Assembly: GCA_041166085.1 (NCBI GenBank)
Contig: JBEEFP010000044.1
Coordinates: forward strand, 56,757-120,756
DNA from: JBEEFP01 sp041166085
Lineage (GTDB): Bacteria; Actinomycetota; Acidimicrobiia; Acidimicrobiales; JAFATL01
Reading direction: 5' to 3'
Length of the DNA: 64,000 nt
Shown here: positions 1 through 9,400 of the stretch, piece by piece
How the letters are laid out: the number at the start of each line of letters is the position of its first letter
Position numbering within the stretch: position 1 is the stretch's first letter
The notes under the pieces: model-generated
Database searches by the model: none
Told to the model about the DNA's origin: nothing
The model's input: the letters and a program-made list of their open reading frames with translations, nothing else
Position numbers and translations under genes: made by a program

Positions 1-1485
1 GCCGAAGAGCGGGTCAAAGCCCTCGAGGCCGGCGCCGACGACTTCCTGAACAAGCCGTTCGATCGCGCCGAGCTGCTGGCGCGGGTGCGCTCGCTCCTGC
101 GCATCAAGGCGTACCACGACACCATCGGCGACCAGGCCGTCGAGTTGGCCAAGTGGAACGCCGATCTCGAGTCGCGAGTGGCCGAACAGGTCGCCGAGCT
201 CGATCGCCTGACTCGCCTGAGACGGTTCCTCTCTCCCCAGGTGGCCGACCTCATCGTTTCGGCGGGAGAGGACTGGCTCTTCGACACGCATCGGCGGGAG
301 GTCGCGGTGCTCTTCTGCGACCTGCGGGGCTTCACCGCCTTCACTCGCGCGGCCGAACCCGAGGACGTCATGCGCATCCTCAACGAGTTCCACCGTGCGG
401 TCGGCGATCTGGTGCGCGCGTACGAGGCGACCGTCGGCCACTTCTCCGGTGACGGGATCATGGTGTTCTTCAACGACCCCGTTCCGTGTCCCGACCCGGC
501 GCAGCGGGCGGTGGCCATGGCCCTCGAGCTGGAACCGGCGGTCACCGAGCTGTGTGCGAAGTGGCGCGAGCTCGGCCACGACCTCGGGCTCGGGGTCGGT
601 GTCGCCCTCGGCTACGCCACCCTCGGCGTGATGGGTTTCGAGGGCTGCGTGGAGTACGGCGCGGTCGGCACGGTCGTCAACCTTGCTGCTCGGTTGTGCG
701 CCCAGGCCAAGGCGGGCGAGGTCCTGGTCTCGCAGACCGTGCACGCGGCGATTCACGCGACGACCGTCACCGAGCCGGCCGGCCAGCTCGAGCTCAAGGG
801 CCTCGGCGCGGTGAGCACCTGGCGGGTCGCGGCAGGAGCGGGCACGACCGGCGAGGACCGGCCGTCTCCCGCGGTCCCGACCGCGCAGCTCACCACCCTC
901 CACACCGGCAACTTCCTGGTGCAGGAAGGCGAGGACTGGGTCGCTGGCTACGACGGCATGACGGTGCGCCTGCGGGACGCCAAGGGGCTGGCGTACCTGT
1001 CCCGCCTGCTGGCCGCGCCCGGGCGCGAGCTCCACGTTGCTGACCTGGCGGCCGTCACCGAGCGGCCGGCGCGTGGCCTCGGTGTCGATTCCTCGCAAGG
1101 CCTCGGCGTGCGCAGGGGGCTGGGCGACGCCGGCGAGGTCATCGACGAGCAGGCGAGGCGCGACTACCAGCGCCGGCTGGCCGACCTCGAGCAGGAGCGT
1201 GACGAGGCGGCGTCCTTCGGAGACATCGAGCGGACGGCGCGCGCCGAGGAGGAGATGGACTTCCTCACGCGGGAGCTGACGGCCGCCTATGGCCTCGGCG
1301 GACGGGCCCGCAAGGCAGCCGACTCCGGTGAGCGCATGCGCAAGGCGGTGACCAACCGCATCAAGGACAGCCTCACAAAGATCGAGCGCGTGCATCCGAC
1401 CTTGGGCCGTCACCTCGCCAACGCGGTGCGCACGGGCACGTTCTGCTCCTATGCGCCCGAGGGCAGCGTCGAGTGGCACACGTGA
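1..1485 (+). CDS. Response regulator-adenylate/guanylate cyclase fusion (5' truncated by window)
   Basis: The reading frame is open from base 1, so the start lies outside the window. Residues 1-35 are the end of a receiver domain (ADDFLNKPF carries the conserved Lys-Pro). A short helical linker follows, then a class III nucleotide cyclase domain (about residues 100-280). The two metal-binding Asp are in FCDLRGF and FSGDGIM, and the Asn/Arg transition-state pair is in VVNLAARL. The last 190 residues form a charged helical domain ending in RTGTFCSYAP, which I recognise from many actinobacterial ATPases and regulators and whose function is unknown to me. The likely role is phospho-signal-controlled cAMP (or cGMP) synthesis in the cytoplasm. 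The histidine kinase gene begins 10 bases downstream, so the pair is probably co-transcribed. The phospho-accepting Asp of the receiver is not visible. Confidence 0.9.
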   Translation, partial: AEERVKALEAGADDFLNKPFDRAELLARVRSLLRIKAYHDTIGDQAVELAKWNADLESRVAEQVAELDRLTRLRRFLSPQVADLIVSAGEDWLFDTHRREVAVLFCDLRGFTAFTRAAEPEDVMRILNEFHRAVGDLVRAYEATVGHFSGDGIMVFFNDPVPCPDPAQRAVAMALELEPAVTELCAKWRELGHDLGLGVGVALGYATLGVMGFEGCVEYGAVGTVVNLAARLCAQAKAGEVLVSQTVHAAIHATTVTEPAGQLELKGLGAVSTWRVAAGAGTTGEDRPSPAVPTAQLTTLHTGNFLVQEGEDWVAGYDGMTVRLRDAKGLAYLSRLLAAPGRELHVADLAAVTERPARGLGVDSSQGLGVRRGLGDAGEVIDEQARRDYQRRLADLEQERDEAASFGDIERTARAEEEMDFLTRELTAAYGLGGRARKAADSGERMRKAVTNRIKDSLTKIERVHPTLGRHLANAVRTGTFCSYAPEGSVEWHT

Positions 1486-1495
1486 GGCCGGTGTC

Positions 1496-4129
1496 GTGAG
1501 CCAGTCGACCCGCACCGCGGGCCGGCCACCGCTCAGCGAGCTGGGTGTGCTCGGGGAGCGGGCCTACGCGCACCTGACGGCGTCGGTGGTCGCCGGCCTC
1601 GGCGCCCTGGGCTGCCTGTCTTCGGTCCTGATCATGCTGCGGCCGGACAGCGCCCCCGAGGTTCGCGTCGTGCCGGTTCTCCTCATCGCGGTCGCGGCGC
1701 TGGTGGTGGCGGCGACGGTGGCCGTGCGGCCCCACCTCGTTCCGGCCCGGAGGATCTCGTCGCTCCTGACTTCCGCCACGCTGGCGCTCGGCGCCATCCT
1801 CCTGCTGATCGGGCCGACGCTGTTCCCATGGGCAGCCATCATGCTGGTCTGGGTCGCGGCTTCGTTCCCGTTCGTCACCCGGCGGCGGGCGCTGATGCAC
1901 CTCGGGCTGGCCTTCGCGGTGATCACCGTCGTCCTCGCCGTCCAGGACGGGCACTGGGACGTGCTCGTCGAATGGGAGCTCGCAGTTGGGGGCATCGCGG
2001 TCGCCGCCGGGCTGGTCGAGTGGGTCGTCAGCCGCATCACGTCGATCGCGCTCGACGACCGCGCCGCCCGGTACCAGCTCGAGCTGGCCAACGCCCGGCT
2101 CGAGGAGTTGAACCGGCAGAAGCGCGAATTCCTCGCCACCACCAGCCATGAGCTGCGCACGCCGCTCAATGCCATCCTCGGCTTCTCGGAGGTGCTCGGC
2201 GACGAGCTGTTCGGTCCACTGAACGAGCGCCAAGTCGACTACCTCGACGAGATCCGGAGCTCGGGGCGCCACCTCCTCGGACTGATAGGCCAGGCCCTCG
2301 ACGTGGCCAAGGTCGAGTCCGGTCGTCTCGAGCTCGACGTCACCGAGGTCGACGTGGCCCCGATGCTGCACGGCGCGGTGGGGCTGTTCCGCGAGGAAGC
2401 GGCCCGCCGCGGTGTCGAGCTGCAGTGTGAGGTGCCCGCGCTCGGCAGCGTGCACGGCGACGAGGGGAAGCTACGCCAGGTCGTGGTCAACCTGCTCGCC
2501 AACGCGGTCAAGTTCACGCCCGCGAGCGGAGTCGTGCGACTGCAAGCCCGCCCGCTTCGTGATCGCATCGAGGTGTCGGTTGTCGACACGGGTCCCGGCA
2601 TCGCGCCGGCTGACCACGAGCGGGTCTTCGAGGCCTACGAGCAGGCGTTTTCGTCGAGCAGCGGCGGCACCGGCCTGGGCCTCCCGCTGGCGCGCCGCCT
2701 TGTCGAGGCCCACGGCGGCCACCTCTGCCTCGAGAGCGCGCTCGGCGCGGGGAGCACGTTCACGTTCTCGCTGCAGCGGCGGGTCGCGGCCAACGAGGTG
2801 CACGTCGTCGAGGAGACCCGTACCCCGGATGCCTTCGACACCGCCGAGGCTCGGCGCCGCAACACCCGGGTGGTGACGGCCACCAGCCTCTTCGGCACGC
2901 TGATCGGCCTGCTCGCCCTCCTGACCCTCGGATTGCAGCACCGGTTGCCGATACCGGGCTTCCGGGTCGGCCCCCTCATGCTGGTGGCCATCCCGGCGGT
3001 CGGCACCGGGCTGGTCCTTCGTCTACGGCCGACCGCCCTCAATGCGAGCCGCTTCATCGCGACCTACGTGCTCTTCGTCGGGATCATCACCACGGCCGTG
3101 TGGTTCTCGGGCCCGGTCATCGGCTCTTCGATCGCCTGTTGGTACATCTGGGGCGCGCTGTCGCTGTTCATGCTGTTGCCCCGCCGCGACGCTCTCGCCC
3201 TCCTTCCCGTCTCGGGCGCGGCCCTGGCGCTCGTGCTCGCTCGCCAATCGGGGTACGGCCTACCGCTCCTCCGTTGGGAGCTGGCGATGGGCGCGTGCCT
3301 CGGGCCCGGACTGATGATGGCGTGGCTGGTGGAGAAGCTGCACGTGTTGCAGGCTGCCGAGCGGTCGGCCCGTGCGGAGGTCGAACGATCGTGGCGCGAG
3401 CTCGAGCAGGTGAGCCGCCACAAGTCCGAGTTCCTCGCCAACATGAGCCACGAGCTGCGGACCCCGCTCAACGCCGTCATCGGCTTCGCCGAGGTGCTCA
3501 ACGAGCGACTGTTCGGCCCGCTCAACGCAAAGCAGGCCGAGTACATCGGCGACATCGTCGACGCGGGCCGTCAGCTACTGGCGCTGATCGACGACATCCT
3601 CGACCTGGCCAAGGCGGAGGCGGGCCGCATCGAGCTGGTCGTCGGCGACGTCGCCATCACCGAACTCGTACGTACCGCGATCGACAGCCACGCCGACGAG
3701 GCAAGCGAGCGTGCTCTCAGCTTCGCGGTCAGCGTCGACCCGGTCGTCGAGGTGGTGCAAGCCGACGCGATCCGGTTGGGACGGGCCGTGGCGAACCTGG
3801 TCTCCAACGCCGTCAAGTTCAGTCCTGACGGCGCGCGCATCGACGTCCGCGCGGGCCGAGACAATGGTGAGGTCGTCGTTGCCGTCCACGACTCGGGCCC
3901 GGGGATCGCGGCGGCCGACCAGACGCGGATCTTCGACGAGTTCCAGCAGGTCGCACCGGCCGGCCTGGCCATGCCCGGCGCGGGCCTCGGTCTCGCCCTC
4001 GCGCGAACGTTCGCCGAGCTCCACCACGGCCGGCTCGAGGTCGAGAGCGAGCCGGGCGAAGGGTCCACGTTCCGGTTGGCCTTCCCGCAGCTGGCCACAC
4101 CGTTGCCCGAGAGCGAGCGGGCGCCGTGA
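1496..4129 (+). CDS. Tandem (double) membrane histidine kinase
   Basis: One 877-residue chain holds two full sensor kinases in series. Module 1 has about five membrane segments (residues 15-190), an H-box SHELRTPLN near residue 218, N-box NLLANAVKF, G1 DTGPGI and G2 GTGLGLPLA. Module 2 repeats the plan: membrane segments at about 460-610, H-box SHELRTPLN near 651, NLVSNAVKF, DSGPGI, GAGLGLALA. Both phospho-accepting His and both ATP-binding sites look intact. I chose GTG 1496, ten bases after the cyclase stop; an in-frame ATG at 1451 lies inside the cyclase gene. No receiver domain is present, so the partner may be the upstream response regulator-cyclase (inference). The two modules are clearly related, pointing to gene duplication and fusion. 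Confidence 0.9.
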   Translation: MSQSTRTAGRPPLSELGVLGERAYAHLTASVVAGLGALGCLSSVLIMLRPDSAPEVRVVPVLLIAVAALVVAATVAVRPHLVPARRISSLLTSATLALGAILLLIGPTLFPWAAIMLVWVAASFPFVTRRRALMHLGLAFAVITVVLAVQDGHWDVLVEWELAVGGIAVAAGLVEWVVSRITSIALDDRAARYQLELANARLEELNRQKREFLATTSHELRTPLNAILGFSEVLGDELFGPLNERQVDYLDEIRSSGRHLLGLIGQALDVAKVESGRLELDVTEVDVAPMLHGAVGLFREEAARRGVELQCEVPALGSVHGDEGKLRQVVVNLLANAVKFTPASGVVRLQARPLRDRIEVSVVDTGPGIAPADHERVFEAYEQAFSSSSGGTGLGLPLARRLVEAHGGHLCLESALGAGSTFTFSLQRRVAANEVHVVEETRTPDAFDTAEARRRNTRVVTATSLFGTLIGLLALLTLGLQHRLPIPGFRVGPLMLVAIPAVGTGLVLRLRPTALNASRFIATYVLFVGIITTAVWFSGPVIGSSIACWYIWGALSLFMLLPRRDALALLPVSGAALALVLARQSGYGLPLLRWELAMGACLGPGLMMAWLVEKLHVLQAAERSARAEVERSWRELEQVSRHKSEFLANMSHELRTPLNAVIGFAEVLNERLFGPLNAKQAEYIGDIVDAGRQLLALIDDILDLAKAEAGRIELVVGDVAITELVRTAIDSHADEASERALSFAVSVDPVVEVVQADAIRLGRAVANLVSNAVKFSPDGARIDVRAGRDNGEVVVAVHDSGPGIAAADQTRIFDEFQQVAPAGLAMPGAGLGLALARTFAELHHGRLEVESEPGEGSTFRLAFPQLATPLPESERAP

Positions 4130-4446
4130 GGTCGAGTGGAGCCCGGCTGTCGCTTGTCGACCTCGGCGTCATCGGCGACGAAGAGGCGGCTCGATTGGGC
4201 GCCCAGACCATGGCCGCCGTCGCAGTCATCGCGCTCGTTGGTGTCGGGGGCAGTCTCTTCTTCTCGCCGTCCTTTCCGGCGTATCACCCTGTCGGTGTGG
4301 TCGCCATCGCGGAGGCGGGTCTGGTGGGGGCGGGCGCCTTCACCCTCGCCCGCACCTTCGCCGAGCTCCATCAGGGCCGCCTCGAGGTCGAGAGCGAGCC
4401 GGGTCGCGGCGCCACGTTTCGCCTCACCATTCCCCTGGCGTCGTAG
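4126..4446 (+). pseudogene. Histidine kinase relic: N-terminal membrane start fused to the kinase tail
   Basis: A 106-codon frame starts with GTG overlapping the double kinase's stop by four bases. Its first ~60 residues (SLVDLGVIGDEEAARLG, then a hydrophobic segment) resemble the beginning of the upstream kinase (PLSELGVLGERAYAHL). Its last 38 residues are nearly the same as the tail of that kinase: FAELHQGRLEVESEPGRG against FAELHHGRLEVESEPGEG. Everything between (H-box, N-box, G1) is missing. This is best explained as a third kinase copy that lost its middle by in-frame deletion. It cannot be a kinase. It could still be translated as a small membrane protein through coupling to the upstream gene. 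Confidence 0.7.
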
Positions 4447-4463
4447 GACAAGGTCGACCTTGC

Positions 4464-4502
4464 CGAGGCGACGACCGTCGGCTTGCGACGGTCATCGCCT
4501 CG
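4464..4502. terminator. Hairpin between convergent genes
   Basis: A 17-bp stem with one C/A mismatch (left arm 4464-4480, right arm 4486-4502) and a 5-base loop sits between the kinase relic on plus and the secreted-protein gene on minus, as expected for a two-way terminator. No long T-run follows. Confidence 0.6.
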
Positions 4503-4522
4503 ACGGGAGGCCGGGTGTGGGT

Positions 4523-4918
4523 TCAGGGGTTGGTCGTGGTGGTCGCCCCGCCCGCCGAGCTACCGGAGCCGTTGGCGATGGCCGCGTCCTGCGCCGCCTC
4601 CTCCGCGGCCCGGGCCGGGCTCTCGGCCGCCTCGTGGGCCGGGTCCGTGTTGGACGGACCGCCGTGATGGTCGCCGCCGACCCGGCCGGCGGTCTCGTCC
4701 GCCTCACGCTGCGCGCTCTCGCCCGCCTCGTGCGTCGGATCCTCGTTGCTCCTGTCGGTCGGGGCAGTGCTGCTGGCCGCCGGTGCAGTGGTCGGTGTCG
4801 TCGTGCTGGACGTCTGGGCGCTGGCGGAGCCGTTCAGGAGGGCGGCGCCGATCGCCCCGCCGCCGAGGGCCGAGGCCATCATGGCCGAGCCCACGGCAAT
4901 CTTGCTGATGCGGTTCAT
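4523..4918 (-). CDS. Small secreted Thr/Ala-rich protein of unknown function
   Basis: The 131-residue product starts MNRISKIAVGSAMMASALGG and has a clear Sec signal peptide (basic start, hydrophobic Ala/Gly core, cleavage likely near SASA-QT). The mature part is low-complexity: Thr/Pro/Ala stretches, a run rich in Glu/Ala/His (HEAGESAQREADE, repeated later as HEAAESPARAAEEA) and a final TTTTNP. The ATG at 4918 has a good ribosome site (GAAGGA, 6 bases upstream). I do not recognise a family. It stands alone, divergent from the MaoC gene, with a 121-base gap that carries a small palindrome. Confidence 0.75.
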   Translation of the reverse strand: MNRISKIAVGSAMMASALGGGAIGAALLNGSASAQTSSTTTPTTAPAASSTAPTDRSNEDPTHEAGESAQREADETAGRVGGDHHGGPSNTDPAHEAAESPARAAEEAAQDAAIANGSGSSAGGATTTTNP

Positions 4919-4979
4919 GTCGTCCTTCGGATCGTGGCCCGCGGGTTCGGGCGCGGGTGACGTTGCCCACCGAAACTGG

Positions 4980-4994
4980 CACCCCGCTGGGGTG
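4980..4994. promoter_or_regulatory. Short palindrome in divergent promoter gap
   Basis: A perfect 6-3-6 inverted repeat, CACCCC-GCT-GGGGTG, lies between the divergent secreted-protein gene and the MaoC gene. It could be an operator for either gene. The evidence is symmetry and position only. Confidence 0.3.
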
Positions 4995-5039
4995 ACCCTT
5001 GGAATCGGTTGCAATGTCGTCGCCGAATAGTCTCCGAGC

Positions 5040-5558
5040 ATGACGACGTACGACCGCCCGTTCGGTCGCTACTACGAGGACTTCGTGGTCGGCGACATCT
5101 ACAAGCACTGGCCGGGCAAGACCATCACCGAGTACGACGACCACCTGTTCTGCATGATCACCATGAACCACCACCCGCTGCACACCAACGCGTGGTTCGC
5201 GGAGCACGAGACGGTACAGAAGCAGAACGTCGTCGTCGGCAACCTCGTGTACTCGTTGGTGCTCGGCATGTCGGTGCCGGACGTGAGCGGGTCGTGCATC
5301 GCCAACCTCGAGGTCGAGACGCTCAGCCACAAGAAGCCGACCTTCCACGGCGACACGATCTATGCCGAGACGCGTGTCCTCGACAAGAAGGAGTCGTCGT
5401 CCAAGCCCGACCGGGGCATCATCACGGTCGAGACCAAGGGCATCAACCAGCGGGGCGAGGAGGTCTGTTACTTCCGCCGCAAGCTCATGGTGTGGAAGCA
5501 GGCCGACGCGCCGCCCCGCGGCCGCCCCTACGGCGACGACGTCTGGGACCAGCCGTAG
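5040..5558 (+). CDS. MaoC-family (R)-specific enoyl-CoA hydratase-like protein
   Basis: The 172-residue single hot-dog domain resembles MaoC dehydratases of the mesaconyl-CoA/enoyl-CoA hydratase type. The N-terminal half starts RYYEDFVVGDIYKHWPGKT, then TITEYDDHLFCMITMNHHPLH carries the expected Asp/His catalytic region (D...N..P.H pattern). The C-terminal half has the ...HKKPTFHGDTIYAET strand pattern. It would hydrate a trans-2-enoyl-CoA in the cytoplasm. ATG 5040 is the only sensible start. A -10-like GAATAG about 10 bases upstream and the absence of a ribosome site would fit leaderless translation. mutY follows after 2 bases. Confidence 0.85.
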   Translation: MTTYDRPFGRYYEDFVVGDIYKHWPGKTITEYDDHLFCMITMNHHPLHTNAWFAEHETVQKQNVVVGNLVYSLVLGMSVPDVSGSCIANLEVETLSHKKPTFHGDTIYAETRVLDKKESSSKPDRGIITVETKGINQRGEEVCYFRRKLMVWKQADAPPRGRPYGDDVWDQP

Positions 5559-5560
5559 CC

Positions 5561-6385
5561 CTGCAGCGCGCGCTGCTCGAGTGGTCGGCCGCGTCGCGGC
5601 GCGACCTGCCGTGGCGGCGCACTCGCGATCCGTGGGCGGTGCTCGTGAGCGAGCTCATGCTCCAGCAGACCCAGGTGACACGGGTGATCCCCAAGTACGA
5701 CGCGTTCATGGTGCGGTTCCCGACCGTGGCGTCCTGCGCGTCCGCGTCGGCGGGTGACGTGGTCCGCATGTGGGCCGGGCTCGGGTACAACCGCCGGGCC
5801 GTCAACTTGCACCGGGCCGCCGTCGCCATGGGCGACCGCGTCCCCGACGACCTCGACGGGCTGATGGCGCTGCCGGGCATCGGCCCCTACACGGCGCGTG
5901 CGGTCCTCGCCTTCGCCTACGAGCGCGACGTGGGTGTGCTCGACGTCAACGTGGCGCGTTCGCTCGCCCGGCTGCACGGCCGTGCCGTGTCGCAGGCCGA
6001 GGCCGACGCGCTGGTGCCGGCCGGCGAGGGCTGGGCGTGGAACCAGGCTCTCCTCGACCTCGGCGCCACCGTGTGCACGGCCCGCTCACCGCGTTGCGAC
6101 GAGTGCCCCGTCGCGTCCGACTGCGTCTGGCGTGGGAGTGGCGGCGATGACCCCTTCGTCGCCACTCGCCAGTCACCGTTCGAGGGCTCCGACCGCCAGG
6201 GCCGCGGCCGCCTCGTCGACGCCCTCCGCCTCGGCCCCGTCGCCTGCGGCGACATCGCCGCCGTCTGCGGCTGGCCCGACGACCCCGACCGCGCCGACCG
6301 CATCGCCGCCTCCCTGGTCACCGACGGCCTCGCCGTCCGGTCCGTCGACGGCTCGGAGTCGCTGGGTCTGCCCGGTCCGGCCTGA
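5561..6385 (+). CDS. mutY: A/G-specific adenine DNA glycosylase MutY
   Basis: It removes A mispaired with 8-oxoG in base-excision repair. The 274-residue product has the MutY catalytic Glu motif SELMLQQTQV, the helix-hairpin-helix LPGIGPYTA, catalytic Asp in VLDVNVAR and a complete 4Fe-4S cluster motif C-x6-C-x2-C-x5-C (CTARSPRCDECPVASDC). The C-terminal Nudix-like 8-oxoG-recognition domain of E. coli MutY is absent and replaced by a short tail, as in many actinobacteria. Homology begins at once after the MaoC stop. No ATG, GTG or TTG is available there, so CTG 5561 (two bases after the TAG) is the likely start. The next usable alternative, a GTG near 5490, would overlap the MaoC gene by about 70 bases. 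Confidence 0.88.
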   Translation: MQRALLEWSAASRRDLPWRRTRDPWAVLVSELMLQQTQVTRVIPKYDAFMVRFPTVASCASASAGDVVRMWAGLGYNRRAVNLHRAAVAMGDRVPDDLDGLMALPGIGPYTARAVLAFAYERDVGVLDVNVARSLARLHGRAVSQAEADALVPAGEGWAWNQALLDLGATVCTARSPRCDECPVASDCVWRGSGGDDPFVATRQSPFEGSDRQGRGRLVDALRLGPVACGDIAAVCGWPDDPDRADRIAASLVTDGLAVRSVDGSESLGLPGPA

Positions 6386-6435
6386 CTTTCGGACACTCAG
6401 GTGCGCATGGCGCACCTGAGTGTCCGAAAGTCAGG
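6381..6435. terminator. Long perfect palindrome (family copy 1) holding both stop codons
   Basis: A perfect 26-bp stem (6381-6406 with 6410-6435) has a 3-base ATG loop and core GGACACTCAGGTGCGC. It separates convergent mutY and the giant cyclase gene. The mutY TGA (6383-6385) and the giant gene's TGA (complement of 6431-6433) lie at mirror positions in the two arms. Two further copies are at 19574 and 40172. The best reading is a two-way terminator. Confidence 0.8.
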
Positions 6436-9400
6436 AAGTGAGGGACTCGAAACGGGCGATTGCCGCGCCGAGGTCCCCGGCGTCGAAGTACTCGATGTGC
6501 TCGTTCCCGTCGCCGTCCTTGGCGACGAGCACGACGAAGGAGCGCTCGAAGGCCACGTCATCGCCGTAAGTGCCCCGCTGGTCGATCACCCGCACCGCGC
6601 CCCGGGCCGAGATGCGGGGGATGGCGACGCACCTCACCTGTTCGTCGGCCATCTGTTCGACCAGTGCCTGCGAGCTGGCCACGTAGGCGTCCTTGTCCCG
6701 CCCCGGCCACCCGGCCAGGCGATGGTCGGCCACCTGCACGTCGTGGACGACCGTGTCTGCCGCGGCGGCCCAGTCCCGGGAGCCGTAGGCGTCGAGGAAC
6801 GCGGCCCCCCGCTGCAGCACCCGTTCGTACTCGGCTCCCTCGCCCTCGAGGTAGCGCCGGTCGAGCTCGGCGTAGGCGGCGTCGAGGTCGTCGGGGTCGA
6901 ACACCACGTTGCCAACGATCAGACTGCGGTCGTCCACTTCGAGGACGTGCACAGTCTCGATCTCGAAGCGGTCGTCTCCCCGCCAGAGGACACTCCCGAG
7001 CGTGAGACGATCGCCGCGCGTCGCCAACGTCGTGATGTCCGCGGAGGTGACGTCGGCCATCGCCTGCGCCGACATCCGCATGGCCTCGGGTCCCGTGACG
7101 ACGCTCGCGAGGCCAGCTCGGCGGTCGTCGATCACCGCCGCCGGCGCATAGGTCGCCGCCACGGCATCGACATCGACGGCGATGGTCAGATCGATCAGCC
7201 GGCGCGATGTCTCGACGGCACTGTTGGCGCTCGGTCGCACCACGTCCCCCGACGCGAGTTCCTCGAAGCGGGCGAGGGCCGCGTCGAGCTGGCTCGCGTC
7301 GAAGTACTCCAGGCGTGAGAACCGGCCGTCCCGGATCATGCCGATTAGCACCATGATCCGCTCGAAGGGAACGCCGTCGCCGTACACGCCCGTCTGCAGC
7401 ACGACGGCCACCGCGCCGTGCGCGGACAGCCGCGGTGTCGACAGCCTGATCATGCGGTCGTGGTCGACACTCGCCGTGAGCGCGCCGGTGGACGCCAAAA
7501 AGGACGCCCGGTCGCGCGGCGGAAAAGCCATCGAGCGATGGTCAATGACGGCGACGTCCTCGGTGAGCAGCGCCTCGTAGGCCTCCCAATCCCGGCGCTC
7601 GTAGGCCGCCGCGAACGCGTCGCCCACCTCGAGCGCGTCGGCCGTGGCCTGTCCCTCTCCGGCCAGGTAGCGCGCGTGCATCTGTTCCACTGCGCGGGCA
7701 AGGTCGTCCGGCTCGTAGACGAAGGTCCTGAGAACGAGGCCCTGCTCATCGAGCTCGGAAGCTTGCAACGTCTGCACCTCGAACCGGTCGTGGGCGAGTG
7801 AGCCCCCGTGAAACCGCAGCATCCTGACCGCGTGTCGTTCGCCACGGGTCGCGACAACCGAAGAGGTGATGCGCGTCGTTCCGCCCGTCCCGACGATGCT
7901 GCGCAGGTTGGAGATGACGTTGCCGGCGCCCTCGATCCGCGTGCGGAAGAGGGGCCGGAGGTCGGTCGTGGTGCATGCAGGGTTGAAGCATCGTTCGACG
8001 GTCTCCCAATCCTGCGCCACCGAGGCCCGCACGATGCCCGCGATCACCTCCGCGGCTCTGTTCGGGGGCACCAGGTCCTTGATCGGCGGATCACCTCTCG
8101 GTTCGACCGACTCGTCGAAACGGCGAACGGCGTCATCCAGGTGCTCGATGTCGAAGAACTCGAGTTGATCTGTGCGCGAGCCTTCGAGCCACGCGACGAC
8201 GGCGAAGGCCTGCTCCCAAGGTCCGCCGCCCATCGGCACGATTCCGGTGGTCTCGAGCACGGCGACGATGGCGTCGGGACGGATGCGCGGGACGGCGGTG
8301 CAGCGCATCCGGGCATCGCCCCCGACCGACGTCTTGGACGACTCGGCGAACCCGGCTCCGGAGGTCCGACCCCATCCGAGGTTGCGGTGGTCGATGGCGC
8401 TCGCCAGACCCAACGCCGTCGCCGCGAACCGGTCGGGATCCCCGCTGTTGAAGGCGGCGACGACGTCACGGATGGTCCGCCACGGGGTCGGACAACCCGC
8501 CGCCTCACCTGCCGCGAACCGGCCGTCGAGCTCCTCGAAAGCGGCCTCGTGATCCGCGGGTTCGAACGTCACGACCGCGGAGGGCTCGCCATCGTCGTCG
8601 ATCTCGAGGACCTGCAGCGTGTCGACCTCGAACTCGACGCCCTGGCGATCGGTTCCCGAGAAGCGCAGGTTGGCGAGATGCAGGCGGTCGCCGCGGGTTG
8701 CGACGTAGTTGTGCGCGATGCCGGTCACCGCGGCCAAGCCGCGGGTCACCGCCGCCACCGCTTCGGCGCCCACGAACGTCGACCGCAGCCCCGGACGGCG
8801 ATCGTCGAGCCGCAAATCCGGGCTGTAGAGGGTGGCGACCCCGTCCCAGTCGCCCGCGAGCAGCAGCCTGTTGAGCTCCCCGCCGATCTGCATGGCCCGG
8901 TTGACGTACACCGGCTCGGCGGAAAGGACGACCTCGTCGAATCGGGCGAGCGCCGCGTTGACGTCGTAGTCCTCCCAGTACTCGAACAGTTTTGCCCGCC
9001 CGGACCCGTCGATCAGCGTCAACGCGAGAAACCGGCGCTCGAAGACGACGCCGGCGGTATCCGTGCCGCGGTGGACGAAGCGGGACACGTCTCCCGCCGG
9101 TGACGCTCGGAGGATCTCGCTGACGAACATGCGGTCGTCATTGACCTGCGCGGCCAAGGCACGGATCGTCTCGAGATACTGGTCGCGGCTTCTCGCCGGC
9201 CACCCCATCGTGCGGTGATCGAGCACCTTGAGATCCGGCGTCATCGTGACGGCCAGCGCGGACCAGTCGCGGGCGGCATAGGCGGCGAAGAACGCGTTGC
9301 CGACCCGCCATTCGAAGGCGTGGCTTGCTCCCTCGTCGCGTAGGTACCGCTCGTCGAGCTCCTCGAGGGCGGCGTCGAGGTCGATCGGATCGAACGTGAT

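Noticed and set aside
1373..2455. A 360-codon minus-strand frame over the cyclase/kinase junction
   Set aside because: It has no start context or domain and lies opposite strongly conserved kinase motifs.
6381..6435. The palindrome as an insertion-sequence end or attachment site
   Set aside because: There are no transposase or integrase genes nearby, no target duplications, and copies always sit at stop codons; the terminator reading explains it better.
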